Shown: positions 10,364 through 19,062, counted from the stretch's first letter. The stretch: DNA of 64,000 bases from Fictibacillus sp. FJAT-27399 (GCF_001510655.1 NZ_LMVC01000001.1:764576-828575), one strand, 5' to 3'. Made by a program: numbers and translations. The notes: generated by a model from the letters alone, not told the origin.

Positions 10364-10390
10364 AAAGACCAAAAAGACCAAAAAGGACAA
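10364..10390 (+). promoter_or_regulatory. Three tandem 9-bp repeats upstream of dctA
   Basis: AAAGACCAA (10364-10372), AAAGACCAA (10373-10381) and the variant AAAGGACAA (10382-10390) lie head to tail directly after dctR. Their position ahead of dctA suggests DctR binding sites. This is inference from position and repetition. No canonical SigA promoter can be placed next to them. Confidence 0.45.
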
Positions 10391-10417
10391 TATAACCTAA
10401 ATATTCACTAAATTTTC

Positions 10418-10458
10418 AGAAAGCGTTATCATCAATTTCATGGATGATAACGCTTTCA
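10418..10458 (+). promoter_or_regulatory. Perfect 15-bp inverted repeat containing two opposed cre boxes
   Basis: GAAAGCGTTATCATC (10419-10433) and its exact complement (10443-10457) flank a 9-nt loop. The right arm reads TGATAACGCTTTCA (10445-10458), a perfect CcpA cre on the minus strand. The left arm AGAAAGCGTTATCA (10418-10431) has one mismatch. CcpA repression of dctA by good carbon sources is therefore likely. As RNA it would form a strong hairpin, but no T-run follows, so it is not an ordinary terminator. Confidence 0.7.
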
Positions 10459-10489
10459 GTATGTTATTAGCTAATAAAGGAGGAAGAAC

Positions 10490-11761
10490 ATGAAACCCCT
10501 GTTTAAGAATTTAACCTTCCAAGTCATTATTGCTATTATTCTCGGTATCACTTTGGGGCTGCTATGGCCTGAAGCCGGAAAGAACATGAAGCCATTGGGT
10601 GATACGTTCATTAACGCTGTTAAAATGGTCATTGCGCCTATTATTTTTCTCACCATTGTTCTAGGTATCGCCAAAATGGGGGATATGAAAAAAGTAGGTA
10701 AAGTTGGCGGTAAAGCCTTTATTTATTTTGAAGTCGTCACTACATTTGCTCTGATCATTGGTTTAATCGTTGTCAATGTCATTAAACCCGGAGCGGGGCT
10801 AGACTTTGACAAGCTGCAAAAAGGAGATGTTTCTCAATTTACTTCCGGCGGTGCAGAAGGAGGAATCAACTGGGTAGATTTCGTTACCCATATTGTACCC
10901 CAGAATATGGTCGACGCGTTCGCGAAAGGTGATATCCTTCAAGTCCTCTTTTTCTCTATCTTGTTTGGAGTCGGTTTAACGGCTCTGGGAGAAAAAGGGA
11001 AACCAGTGATTGATTTTTTTGATAAGCTTTTACAGATCTTTTTTAATGTCGTCGGTTATATCATGAAAGCTGCGCCGATAGGGGCCTTTGGAGCGATGGC
11101 TTTCACCATTGGAAACTTCGGACTTTCATCATTGCTGCCTTTAGGAAAGCTTATGATTTCCGTCTATATGACGATGATCTTATTCGTAGTCATCGTGTTG
11201 AACATCATCTGTAAAATGTATGGTTTCAGTTTATGGAAATACTTAAAGTACATTAAGGATGAAATTCTAATTGTACTTGGAACGAGTTCCTCCGAATCTG
11301 TCCTTCCCAGGATGATGAACAAGATGGAGCGTTTCGGCTGTTCCAAGTCAGTAGTCGGACTGGTGATCCCTACAGGCTACTCTTTTAATCTGGACGGTAC
11401 TTCCATCTATCTTTCGATGGCCGTCGTATTCCTGGCTCAAGTTTTTAATATCGACTTAAGCCTTACACAGCAAATTACCATCATTGCCATCCTTATGTTA
11501 ACGTCTAAAGGTGCAGCGGCTGTTACAGGCGGCGGTTTTATCGTACTTGCCTCAACACTTTCAGCCATGCAGGTTATCCCTGTAGAAGGACTGGCTTTAC
11601 TGCTTGGGGTTGACCGCTTCATGAGTGAAGCCCGGGCGATCATCAATTTGATCGGAAACGGGATCGCAACTATCGTTGTATCAAAGAGTGAGAATGAATT
11701 TGATGAGAAAAAAAGTGAAGAAGCCTTTCTTGAACTTAAGTCCCAGGGAAGAACAGCATAA
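10490..11761 (+). CDS. dctA: C4-dicarboxylate/proton symporter (DctA/DctP family)
   Basis: A 423-aa SLC1/DAACS-family secondary transporter (called DctP in B. subtilis) that imports succinate, fumarate and malate. About eight membrane helices plus two re-entrant loops are visible. Family hallmarks include [20 protein letters not shown], the serine-rich hairpin [12 protein letters not shown] and the [16 protein letters not shown] motif on the seventh helix. The ribosome site AAAGGAGGA lies 5-12 nt upstream. It follows dctS-dctR in the same direction but with its own regulatory region, and is closed by a strong terminator. Confidence 0.95.
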   Translation: MKPLFKNLTFQVIIAIILGITLGLLWPEAGKNMKPLGDTFINAVKMVIAPIIFLTIVLGIAKMGDMKKVGKVGGKAFIYFEVVTTFALIIGLIVVNVIKPGAGLDFDKLQKGDVSQFTSGGAEGGINWVDFVTHIVPQNMVDAFAKGDILQVLFFSILFGVGLTALGEKGKPVIDFFDKLLQIFFNVVGYIMKAAPIGAFGAMAFTIGNFGLSSLLPLGKLMISVYMTMILFVVIVLNIICKMYGFSLWKYLKYIKDEILIVLGTSSSESVLPRMMNKMERFGCSKSVVGLVIPTGYSFNLDGTSIYLSMAVVFLAQVFNIDLSLTQQITIIAILMLTSKGAAAVTGGGFIVLASTLSAMQVIPVEGLALLLGVDRFMSEARAIINLIGNGIATIVVSKSENEFDEKKSEEAFLELKSQGRTA

Positions 11762-11789
11762 AAAAAGCGCCTCCTTGGCGCTTTTTTTT
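11762..11789 (+). terminator. dctA terminator
   Basis: AAAAAGCGCC pairs with GGCGCTTTTT around a TCCTT loop, ending in T8, directly after the stop codon. Confidence 0.92.
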
Positions 11790-12060
11790 GATGAGTCTGT
11801 TCACTTTAACAGATCGATAGGTTTTAAGAGACGGGAAACCAGTTTAATGGTATTAAATCGGTTGTTAATTGTCCGCTGTGCCAGATCTGATTGAAGGGAT
11901 CGGACTAACAGATCCATCTGGAGCCCATTTTTCATATGAGGCAGCACCGCTTAAATCCTGAGCGGCATAAACACCTGAGAGAACAAAGAGGAATCAGGCT
12001 TTTCTTTTGTTCTTTTAAAAAACAAGAGATTCCTTTAAAATAAAAAGGTACACAAAAGTA
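11790..12060. other. Gap with a possible gene remnant on the minus strand
   Basis: No intact gene is visible. On the minus strand a frame ending at 11865-11867 reads a short hydrophobic stretch, then SGVYAAQDLSGAASYEKWAP and a short tail to the stop, which looks like protein sequence. However, an in-frame stop precedes it and it has no start codon. An overlapping frame with an AAAGGA ribosome-like site and a TTG start runs in from upstream, so a single frameshift could join them. I cannot name a family. It may equally be chance. Confidence 0.25.
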
Positions 12061-12069
12061 GGAGGCTGA

Positions 12070-12279
12070 ATGATGATCCACCAATCATGGGAAGACAAAG
12101 CAACGATCAAAACGGTTACATGTATCCATACAAATGCAGCAAAGTATATGGTAGACCGAGTGCTGACCGAGGGAAAAACGTACGAAGTAAAGAACGAAAC
12201 AGAAGAATTCTATTTTGTAGTTGATAACTCGGGCAGAGTCGCAGGATTTTATAAAGAGTACTTTCAAGAAAAACAATAA
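12070..12279 (+). CDS. Small uncharacterised protein (DUF6501-like)
   Basis: A 69-aa soluble protein, MMIHQSWEDKATIKTVTCIH at its start, with aromatic-rich strands (EEFYFVVDNSGRVAGFYKEY) near the end. No membrane segment or signal. The pattern resembles a short Bacillaceae family I recall as DUF6501, function unknown. The GGAGG at 12061-12065 supports either ATG 12070 or ATG 12073. A terminator immediately follows the stop, so it is probably a single-gene unit. Confidence 0.7.
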   Translation: MMIHQSWEDKATIKTVTCIHTNAAKYMVDRVLTEGKTYEVKNETEEFYFVVDNSGRVAGFYKEYFQEKQ

Positions 12280-12303
12280 GCCTATAGGCTTGTTGTTTTT
12301 TTG
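12272..12303 (+). terminator. Terminator after the 69-aa gene
   Basis: AACAATAAGCC and GGCTTGTTGTT pair around TATA, then a T-run. The stem begins inside the last codons of the gene. Confidence 0.85.
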
Positions 12304-12317
12304 TTTGGAGAATGAAC

Positions 12318-12476
12318 ATGGATGAGAAGAAGGGAAGCAAAGTGCCCCCCCATATGATTTGGATGCTTGCTGCTTCGGCTATAATGACAATAGGCAATGC
12401 AATACCTATTCAAATAAACAGTCCATCTGTAACAAATGAGCCAATTACTGTAAAAAGAAAGGATCGACAGGAATGA
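12318..12476 (+). CDS. Short membrane protein, translationally coupled to HAD phosphatase
   Basis: A 52-aa protein starting MDEKKGSKVPPHMIWMLAAS: a charged N-terminus, one likely membrane helix (about residues 13-32), then a polar tail ending KRKDRQE. GGAG at 12307-12310 is well placed for ATG 12318. ATG 12312 is too close. Its TGA overlaps the ATG of the phosphatase gene (ATGA at 12473-12476), and the phosphatase ribosome site lies within its last codons. That arrangement is good evidence that it is really translated. No family recognised. Confidence 0.6.
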   Translation: MDEKKGSKVPPHMIWMLAASAIMTIGNAIPIQINSPSVTNEPITVKRKDRQE

Positions 12477-13000
12477 CTAAAGCTGTATTTATTGACAGGG
12501 ACGGTGTGATTAATGAAGTTATGTCGTCAAGAGTCAAACATGTTAATCATCCCAGCAATTTTTATTTTCTGAAGGGCGCTCTTGAAGGATTAAGAGAACT
12601 GACCGAAATGGGGTTTCATTTATTTGTTGTAACGAATCAAGGGGGAGTTGGGCTTGGATTCCTCCAGGAAAAAACGCTAAAGAAAATTCACGATAAAATG
12701 GTTTTAGAAGTGGAAAATGCAGGTGGTGTGATAAAAGATATCGCTTATTGCTGCCACAAGCCGAATGAAGGATGCTCCTGCAGAAAACCAAGCCCTGGAA
12801 TGATATTGGACCTGGCAGACCGGTACGATATTGATCTCACTAAGAGTTATATGATCGGGGATCGTGAAACAGATATTGAAGCAGGAAGGAAAGCCGGTGT
12901 CACCACTATAAAAATTGGCGGGGAAATAGGAAAAGCTGATTTCATGGCAATCCATCTGCTAGAAGCAGCCGATCATATCCGATCTCGTGAAAAAAAGTAA
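12473..13000 (+). CDS. HAD-family phosphatase, GmhB/HisB-N type
   Basis: A 175-aa HAD hydrolase of the histidinol-phosphate phosphatase/GmhB subfamily. Motif I is FIDRDGVINE (nucleophile Asp 8 and acid/base Asp 10), motif II is VVTNQGG, a zinc-binding loop CCHKPNEGCSCRKP is present, and motif III/IV is MIGDRETDIEAG. GmhB removes the 7-phosphate of heptose bisphosphate. In Gram-positives the substrate of such orphans is often unknown, and no heptose genes are nearby, so only the phosphatase class is claimed. It is coupled to the preceding 52-aa gene. It ends in a bidirectional terminator shared with recQ. Confidence 0.85.
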   Translation: MTKAVFIDRDGVINEVMSSRVKHVNHPSNFYFLKGALEGLRELTEMGFHLFVVTNQGGVGLGFLQEKTLKKIHDKMVLEVENAGGVIKDIAYCCHKPNEGCSCRKPSPGMILDLADRYDIDLTKSYMIGDRETDIEAGRKAGVTTIKIGGEIGKADFMAIHLLEAADHIRSREKK

Positions 13001-13033
13001 AGAACGCTCATTTCTAGAGCGTTCTTTACTTTT
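12997..13033. terminator. Bidirectional terminator between HAD gene and recQ
   Basis: A perfect 13-bp stem, GTAAAGAACGCTC (12997-13009) with its complement (13017-13029), has A-rich sequence on the left and T-rich sequence on the right, so it can terminate both converging genes. Confidence 0.92.
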
Positions 13034-13043
13034 ACACAGACAT

Positions 13044-15164
13044 CTACTTATGAACCAGCTGTCTTTTATTTTTTTGAATGACCGCTTTTATTGTAAAATA
13101 GGAAACTTCTTCCCCAAGTTCTTCCTTCAATGGTTTCAACTTTTCACTTCCAAGATGATCAATAGCGTTTAAGACCATAGCTTCTTGCTCAGCCGGGATA
13201 ATTCTTTCCCAGTTTAGCGGTATTCCTTCCTCTGCACAACGGAGAAGATGGTTTTCTACTGTTTGCACCGAAAGATTCCGCGTTTTGGCGATATCAGGAA
13301 TAGGCTGGTTTTCTTGAAAGAGTGCGTAAGTATCCAAATGGCTGTCCTTTTTTGGAGAATCTGATGAACTCTCCATTTCCGCTGCAGCAGTTGCTGAAGT
13401 AGTGAATTCCTTAAGTGTGTCCAGGAAAATCTGGCCATAACGGTCAAATTTCACTTTTCCGACGCCTTTAATCTCCAGCATTTCTTCTTCATTACCAGGA
13501 ACTTTTTCGCTCATTTCCTTTAGGGCACTATCTGCAAAAACGACATATGGAGGTACGTTTTCCTGATCTGCCAGTTCCTTACGCAAGTTCCTCAGATGTT
13601 CAAAGAGCTCGTTATTTTCAGTAAAGCTGGTAATCGATTTTCGTTTCTCTTTTCGATAAACCTTTTCTTCTCCCTTTAACACAAACAGTGCTCTGGGTGC
13701 CAGCATAAGCACAGGGTACTGGCTATCGGATAACTGAAGGAGGCCTTCCGCTGTCAAATAATCAATAAGCTGCATAATTTCTTTTTGAGGCCGGTTTTTC
13801 ATTAATCCATAGGTCGTTAGAGAGGTAAGCCCCAGCTCTTGGATTCGCTTTGTTTTCGATCCGTTCAGCACTTGTGCGACTGCTGTTTTTCCAAACCGCT
13901 GATTCATGCGTTTCACACAGGAGAAAACCATTTGCGCTTGAGTGGTAATGTCCGTTTGCTCACGCTGGTCGGTACAATTTCCGCATTTCCCGCAATCAGC
14001 TGATTCCTCATCTCCAAAATACTCGACAATAAAGCGCTGCAGGCATTGTTCAGTATGGCAATAGTCTGTCATAAACTGAAGCTTTTTGTATTCATTTCCT
14101 TTCCTTGCTTCATCCATGGTTCCTTGTTCAATTAAAAATTTCTGAAGCTGGACATCCCGTGCGGAGAAGAATAGAATACACTCACTTGGTTCGCCGTCTC
14201 TGCCCGCACGCCCCGCTTCCTGATAATAGGCTTCAAGATTGCGGGGAAGATTGTAATGAATGACATAGCGGACATTCGTTTTATTAATCCCCATTCCAAA
14301 AGCATTTGTAGCTACCATGATTGCCGTATCATCAAAAATAAATTGATTTTGTGATTCCCGTCTTTCCTCTTCGGATAGGCCGGCATGATATTTTGAAACA
14401 GTAAAACCATTTTTCTTTAAAAAACTATGAAGCTGATCGACTTCATTTCTAGTCGAAGCATATATAATTCCAGAATTTGAACTGTTTTTCTTTACATATC
14501 GAAGCAGATATTCACGTTTAACTTCATCTTTAATAATAGAAAACGTTAAATTATTCCGAGCAAAACCCGTAACAAAAGTGTTTTCTGGCTGAATGTCTAA
14601 CAGCCGGCAGATATCTTTTGTTACTTCCTTGGTGGCTGTAGCCGTCAAGGCGACGATAACAGGCCGCGGATGAAGTGAAGCCAGCATATCTTTGATACGC
14701 AAATAACTTGGACGGAAGTCATGTCCCCATTGAGAAATACAATGAGCCTCATCGATGGCAATCATGGATATATTCATTTTTCCTATGAGACGTCTGAACG
14801 CCATGGACTCCAGCCGTTCAGGCGCAACATAAATCAACTGATAGGCACCGTTTGCCGCTTGTTGTATCCTGTCCTGAATGTCTTCGTCAGATAGTGAACT
14901 ATTAATATATGTAGAAGGAATCCCAGCATTCTCAAGGGAATCGACCTGATCCTTCATCAACGAAATAAGGGGAGAGATAACCAGGGTCACTCCATTGAGC
15001 AGCATAGCAGGAACCTGATAGCAGATGGACTTTCCTCCCCCTGTAGGCATGATCCCCAATGTATTCTTATGCTGGAAGATGCTCTTGATCACTTGTTCTT
15101 GTCCTGGCCGAAATGAAGAATAGCCAAAATGTCTTTCTAAAATTTGTTGAGCTAAATTAAACAT
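13044..15164 (-). CDS. recQ: ATP-dependent DNA helicase RecQ
   Basis: A 706-aa 3'-5' helicase of the RecQ family, acting in recombination and fork repair. Helicase core: FRPGQEQVI, Walker A MPTGGGKSICYQ, DEAH box in IAIDEAHCISQWGHDFR, motif VI YQEAGRAGRDG. The RQC zinc site follows (Cys in CLQRF and DCGKCGNC), then winged helix, then an HRDC domain near 515-590 (LRNLRKELADQENVPPYVVF). The C-terminal ~100 residues carry an extra helix-turn-helix-like segment (IPDIAKTRNLSVQTVENHLL) found in long Bacillus RecQ forms. Monocistronic, with a ribosome site GAAGGAG upstream of the ATG. Confidence 0.95.
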   Translation of the reverse strand: MFNLAQQILERHFGYSSFRPGQEQVIKSIFQHKNTLGIMPTGGGKSICYQVPAMLLNGVTLVISPLISLMKDQVDSLENAGIPSTYINSSLSDEDIQDRIQQAANGAYQLIYVAPERLESMAFRRLIGKMNISMIAIDEAHCISQWGHDFRPSYLRIKDMLASLHPRPVIVALTATATKEVTKDICRLLDIQPENTFVTGFARNNLTFSIIKDEVKREYLLRYVKKNSSNSGIIYASTRNEVDQLHSFLKKNGFTVSKYHAGLSEEERRESQNQFIFDDTAIMVATNAFGMGINKTNVRYVIHYNLPRNLEAYYQEAGRAGRDGEPSECILFFSARDVQLQKFLIEQGTMDEARKGNEYKKLQFMTDYCHTEQCLQRFIVEYFGDEESADCGKCGNCTDQREQTDITTQAQMVFSCVKRMNQRFGKTAVAQVLNGSKTKRIQELGLTSLTTYGLMKNRPQKEIMQLIDYLTAEGLLQLSDSQYPVLMLAPRALFVLKGEEKVYRKEKRKSITSFTENNELFEHLRNLRKELADQENVPPYVVFADSALKEMSEKVPGNEEEMLEIKGVGKVKFDRYGQIFLDTLKEFTTSATAAAEMESSSDSPKKDSHLDTYALFQENQPIPDIAKTRNLSVQTVENHLLRCAEEGIPLNWERIIPAEQEAMVLNAIDHLGSEKLKPLKEELGEEVSYFTIKAVIQKNKRQLVHK

Positions 15165-15398
15165 ACAATCTCCTTCCTGAACAAAAGAAAGAATAGAAAA
15201 AAAGAATTTTACAAAGAGGCTAAATAAAACGGAACAATGCTTAATTATACATCAATCCTGAAAAACCTGCTGTAAATAACAAAAGAAAAACAGGGTTCTA
15301 CTCTATGCTTTCTAAAATAACGATATCAATTACTTTCCACTAATGGATAAATTATTAAATGTAGTTTTTTGTTAGAAATAGATGAATAAAATAGTATT

Positions 15399-15427
15399 TT
15401 GTAATATTATTGTAATCTCCCTAAAAT
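15399..15427 (+). promoter_or_regulatory. Candidate promoter for the NlpC/P60 gene
   Basis: TTGTAA (15399-15404), a 17-bp spacer and TAAAAT (15422-15427) lie 70 bp upstream of the hydrolase start. The 334-bp gap 15165-15498 between the divergent genes is very AT-rich and otherwise shows no gene. Confidence 0.4.
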
Positions 15428-15498
15428 GATTTTGTTATAAATATTTTATATTATTAATTTATTGGTATCGCAAGAAAATTTTAGGGGGAAAGAGCAAC

Positions 15499-16149
15499 TT
15501 GAAAAGATTACTTATGGGGTTGGGAATTGCAGGCATTTTAACTGCAAATCCTTTAGTGGGACAGGCAGCACTGGGAGATCATACGTTAAAATACGGAATG
15601 ACTCATACAGAAGTAAAAGATTTGCAGCAAACGTTAAAAACGAAAGGTTACTTTACGTACAGCACGACTACAACCTATTTTGGTACATATACAGTGAATG
15701 CTGTGAAAAGCTTTCAAAAATCAAAAGGACTTACTGCTGACGGAGTTGCAGGGCCGGCCACCTTTAAGGCATTGGGAATCTTTCCGTCCTATAGCAAAAC
15801 TCAACTTGTTTCCACTGCTAAAACTTACTTAGGTGTCCCTTATGTGTGGGGTGGTGCGACACCTTCAGGCTTTGACTGCAGTGGATATATCGACTATGTA
15901 TTTAAAAAATCGGCGGGAATCACACTGCCAAGAACGGTTGCAGATATTTATAAAGTAGGTACAAAGGTTACTACTCTAAGCGCCGGAGATTTGGTTTTCT
16001 TTGAAACTTATCAGACCGGTGCTTCACATGTCGGTATCTATATTGGAAACAACCAGTTTATTTCCGCTACTTCATCAAACGGAGTCAGTATAGCTTCCAT
16101 GAGTAATACATATTGGGCACCCCGGTATTTAGGGGCAAAACAAATATAA
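15499..16149 (+). CDS. Secreted NlpC/P60 peptidoglycan endopeptidase with peptidoglycan-binding domain
   Basis: A 216-aa exported wall hydrolase. A signal peptide (about 1-24, ending GQAALG) precedes a PG_binding_1 domain (TEVKDLQQTLKTKGYF ... GVAGPATFKALG, ~36-93). The NlpC/P60 domain (~97-214) has the nucleophile Cys in PSGFDCSGYIDY and the His in GASHVGIYIGN. Such enzymes cut D-gamma-glutamyl-diaminopimelate bonds in wall peptides. Translation begins at TTG 15499 behind AGGGGGAAAG. It is monocistronic with its own terminator. Its exact cellular role (separation, turnover, germination) cannot be told from sequence. Confidence 0.9.
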   Translation: MKRLLMGLGIAGILTANPLVGQAALGDHTLKYGMTHTEVKDLQQTLKTKGYFTYSTTTTYFGTYTVNAVKSFQKSKGLTADGVAGPATFKALGIFPSYSKTQLVSTAKTYLGVPYVWGGATPSGFDCSGYIDYVFKKSAGITLPRTVADIYKVGTKVTTLSAGDLVFFETYQTGASHVGIYIGNNQFISATSSNGVSIASMSNTYWAPRYLGAKQI

Positions 16150-16152
16150 GGG

Positions 16153-16192
16153 AAAAGCCAGAACAGCGTTACTGTTGTTTTGGCTTTTTTTA
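16153..16192 (+). terminator. Terminator after the NlpC/P60 gene
   Basis: AAGCCA and AACAG pair with TGGCTT and CTGTT in a bulged stem around CGTTA, followed by T7. Confidence 0.8.
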
Positions 16193-16273
16193 TTTATATA
16201 ATTAATCAAAATCCACATGAAAATAGAAAAAAGAGGGAAATATAGGAAGAAACGAGGAGGGATCTTTTTAATC

Positions 16274-17797
16274 ATGAAAAAGAGTAAACTGCCCGATTTT
16301 TCAGAATCCTACTGGAAAGAATCCTGCCAAGTACAGGGATATGAAACTTTATCAACCGATTTAGAAGCAGATGCAGTGGTTATAGGAGGAGGAATTACAG
16401 GAATCACAACTGCTTATCTTCTGTCGAAAGAAGGGCTGAGCGTAATCCTACTGGATGGAAGTAAAATATTAAATGGGACAACCGGCCATACAACCGCAAA
16501 AATAACGAGCCAGCATGGTATCATCTATGATGAGTTAATTCAGCATTTTGGAGTAGAACAAACGAAGCTCTATTATGAAGCAAACAACGGTGCTCTGAAT
16601 TTTATCAGGTCCATGATCCAGGACCATCAGATTGACTGCGATTTTTCCGAAGAAGACGCAATCATCTATGCAGAATCGGAAACCTATCTCAAACAGGTTC
16701 AAAAGGAATATGATGCCTACCAAAAGCTGAACATCAGCAGTGAATACTCTGAGAGCATCGCGTTGGATCTGGCTGTGCGAGGAGCCGTTTCGATGAAAAA
16801 CCAGGCACAATTTCATCCGGTTAAGTATCTTTCCGCACTCACACAGGAGATTACAAAGAACGGCGGCAAAATCTTTGAAAATACCACCGCAGTTGATGTT
16901 GAAACTGGAAATCGCCCTCGAGCCGTAACAAAAGACGGTTATAAAATTACCTGCAGACATGCTGTAATTGCTTCTCACTTTCCTTTTTTCGATGGAGCCG
17001 GGTTTTATTTTGCAAGGATGCACGCTGAACGTTCATATGCGATTGGTGTTACGACGGAAAGAGATTATCCAGGCGGGATGTATTTAAGTGCGGACAGTCC
17101 GACCCGTTCTTTAAGATACACGAATTACAATGGTGAGAAATTAATCATCGTTGGCGGTGAAAGCCATCAAACAGGACAGGGAATGTGCACAAGCAAGCAC
17201 TATGAAGCCTTGGAAGCATTCAGTGAAAAGGTAGTAGGTATATCCGACATCGCTTATCGCTGGTCTGCACAGGACTTAATTACATTAGATAAAATCCCTT
17301 ACATCGGTCCGATTACTGCCCCCCATGAAAATATCCTGGTTGCCACAGGATATCGCAAGTGGGGAATGACGAATGGAACGGCGGCAGGTTTGCTCATAAA
17401 AGATCTGATTTTAGAAAAGAAGAATCCGTATGCCGACGTCTTTTCACCATCAAGGTTCAAGGCTGATCCAAGCCTGAAAACATTGGTTGTAGAAAATGCT
17501 GATGTTGCCAAGCACCTGATCGAAGGCAAGCTGGAGATGCCGGATAAAACTCCAGGAGATCTATCACCGGATGAAGGGGCAGCAGTTACGTACAATGGCA
17601 AAAGAGCAGGAGCGTACAAAGATAAAGAGGGAAAGCTCTATGTACTCGATACCACCTGCACACATCTCGGATGCGAGGTGGAATGGAACAATGCCGAACG
17701 CTCGTGGGACTGCCCGTGCCATGGATCGCGCTTCTCGTTTGAGGGTGAGGTACTGGAAGGCCCGGCAACCGAACCGCTGGAAAAGCTGGATCAATAG
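16274..17797 (+). CDS. yhfW: FAD-dependent oxidoreductase fused to a Rieske domain (YhfW-like)
   Basis: A 507-aa protein joining a DAO-type FAD oxidoreductase with a C-terminal Rieske [2Fe-2S] domain, the architecture and length of B. subtilis YhfW (~509 aa). The dinucleotide-binding motif is VVIGGGITGITTAYLLSKEG (~36-55), with TTGHTTAKITSQHG after it, which is characteristic of this subfamily. The cluster-binding Cys/His pairs are CTHLGCEV (~462) and CPCHGSRF. The electron donor and substrate are unknown. ATG 16274 is chosen, 12 nt after GAGGAGGG. The earlier ATG at 16217 lacks a ribosome site. It converges on the amidotransferase gene with a shared terminator. Confidence 0.9.
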   Translation: MKKSKLPDFSESYWKESCQVQGYETLSTDLEADAVVIGGGITGITTAYLLSKEGLSVILLDGSKILNGTTGHTTAKITSQHGIIYDELIQHFGVEQTKLYYEANNGALNFIRSMIQDHQIDCDFSEEDAIIYAESETYLKQVQKEYDAYQKLNISSEYSESIALDLAVRGAVSMKNQAQFHPVKYLSALTQEITKNGGKIFENTTAVDVETGNRPRAVTKDGYKITCRHAVIASHFPFFDGAGFYFARMHAERSYAIGVTTERDYPGGMYLSADSPTRSLRYTNYNGEKLIIVGGESHQTGQGMCTSKHYEALEAFSEKVVGISDIAYRWSAQDLITLDKIPYIGPITAPHENILVATGYRKWGMTNGTAAGLLIKDLILEKKNPYADVFSPSRFKADPSLKTLVVENADVAKHLIEGKLEMPDKTPGDLSPDEGAAVTYNGKRAGAYKDKEGKLYVLDTTCTHLGCEVEWNNAERSWDCPCHGSRFSFEGEVLEGPATEPLEKLDQ

Positions 17798-17804
17798 ACA
17801 AAGT

Positions 17805-17840
17805 AAAAAGTGGCTCCCTTTTTTCGGGAGTCACTTTTTT
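17805..17840. terminator. Bidirectional terminator
   Basis: AAAAAGTGGCTCCC (17805-17818) pairs with GGGAGTCACTTTTT (17826-17839), one wobble, loop T6C. It overlaps the stop codon of the minus-strand gene and can serve both converging genes. Confidence 0.9.
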
Positions 17841-18547
17841 GCTGCGGCAATTAAAGCTTGAAATATGCTCATCATTCCAGGGGAAGCTGTCAGCTCTTCT
17901 GGATGCCACTGAACACCCAGGATAAAATGGTCTTTGTTTCTGCTTTTAATGGCTTCCACGATTCCATCCGGTGCAAATGCACAGGGTAGAAGAGGCGGAG
18001 CTGCAGATTTTACGGATTGATGATGGAAGCTGTTCACTTGAAGCGTAGGAGTTCCTGCAAGTTCGTGAAGGAACGAACTCTTCTTGATCGAAACTTCATG
18101 GGTGGGAATATTTCTTGGTGCCTGTTGCTTATGTTTAACCGGCTGTTCAGTTTCAGCAGGAATGTGTTGAATCAGTGTTCCTCCTAACGCAACATTGATA
18201 ATGTTCATTCCGCGGCATATGCCTAAAAGCGGCTTTTTATTCTGTTCAGCTAACCTTACAGCTTGGATTTCAAATTCATCCTGCGTCCTGTTTACGATGC
18301 CAAGCTCCGGCGTTGGATGCTGCTGATAGAAGAAAGGATCTACATCATCTCCTCCAGGCAGTACAATCCCATCGCACTTCAAAATCATTTGTTCTGTTAA
18401 CCCCTGGTTTACAGATGGAAGCAAGACGGGAAGACCCCCCGCTTGGATAATTGCGTCACTGTATTTACGGTGTAAAATAGAGCTCTGGTTTCCATTATGT
18501 TCAGCACTTGAAACTGTAATCATGATCATAGGCGAGACTTTTTTCAT
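17831..18547 (-). CDS. Class I glutamine amidotransferase, PuuD-like (peptidase C26)
   Basis: A 238-aa hydrolase of the gamma-glutamyl-gamma-aminobutyrate hydrolase family. It has an oxyanion segment GIVLPGGDDVDPFFY, the nucleophile Cys in LLGICRGMNIINVALGG, and the catalytic His/Glu pair in GVQWHPEE. PuuD in E. coli cleaves gamma-glutamyl-GABA in putrescine breakdown. Here no puu genes are adjacent, so a general gamma-glutamyl hydrolase role is all that can be claimed. The start (MKKVSPMIMITVSS) lacks a strong ribosome site (GAAAGGATTTAATGC upstream). Confidence 0.87.
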   Translation of the reverse strand: MKKVSPMIMITVSSAEHNGNQSSILHRKYSDAIIQAGGLPVLLPSVNQGLTEQMILKCDGIVLPGGDDVDPFFYQQHPTPELGIVNRTQDEFEIQAVRLAEQNKKPLLGICRGMNIINVALGGTLIQHIPAETEQPVKHKQQAPRNIPTHEVSIKKSSFLHELAGTPTLQVNSFHHQSVKSAAPPLLPCAFAPDGIVEAIKSRNKDHFILGVQWHPEELTASPGMMSIFQALIAAAKK

Positions 18548-18684
18548 AGCATTAAATCCTTTCAGGCATTTTCTGTTTCTTTCCAGTATGCCCCATTTGA
18601 TGATTACGTTTACAAATAAGAAGGCACGGTAAATTATTAGGATTAATTTTCTTAATATTCAAACAAAATAAAAGGAGGAAGTCT

Positions 18685-19013
18685 TTGAAAAAGAAAGCAT
18701 CGGTTACGATCAGTCTCGTCCTCAGTTTTTTTCTTGTTATGGAGCCGAGCCTTGCAGTTGATCCATACTTCATTCACTCGAGTACGATATGGAACTGAAG
18801 GCAGCAGTTGAGGAGCCAAGAATATATACCAACAATACAAGCAATTATATGAAGGAAAAAGGGATTCCTGAGGCGGCTGTTGCGAAGCTCAATCAAATAG
18901 GTCATAAATTTGGCGCAGCAGGGGATGAAATCGGCAATGTTCAAAGTATTTTTATTGAGGACTCCAGCAGAAACGGAGCTGCAATCGGTATACTCCTTAT
19001 CCATCACCCGTAG
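18685..19013 (+). pseudogene. Frameshifted gene for a small secreted protein
   Basis: AAGGAGGAAG followed by TTG 18685 begins a clear signal peptide (MKKKASVTISLVLSFFLVME, then PSLAVDPYF), but this frame ends at TGA 18796. A second frame, open from 18762, continues with SLEYDMELKAAVEEPRIYT and runs to TAG at 19011-19013, just before a terminator. Joining the two in the 18762-18795 overlap needs one inserted base and would give a ~109-aa exported protein. The C-terminal half has no recognisable family. It may be a true pseudogene or a one-base assembly error. Confidence 0.6.
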
Positions 19014-19019
19014 CAGATA

Positions 19020-19049
19020 AAAGACGCATGATTGATATCATGCGTCTTT
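19020..19049. terminator. Bidirectional terminator
   Basis: A perfect 13-bp stem, AAAGACGCATGAT (19020-19032) and its complement (19037-19049), with a 4-nt loop, lies between converging genes. Confidence 0.9.
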
Positions 19050-19062
19050 CTTATCGTCTTGC

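Noticed and set aside
10419-10457. The dctA-upstream inverted repeat as a Rho-independent terminator of dctSR
   Set aside because: The stem is strong, but no T-run follows and both arms are cre boxes, so an operator role is preferred.
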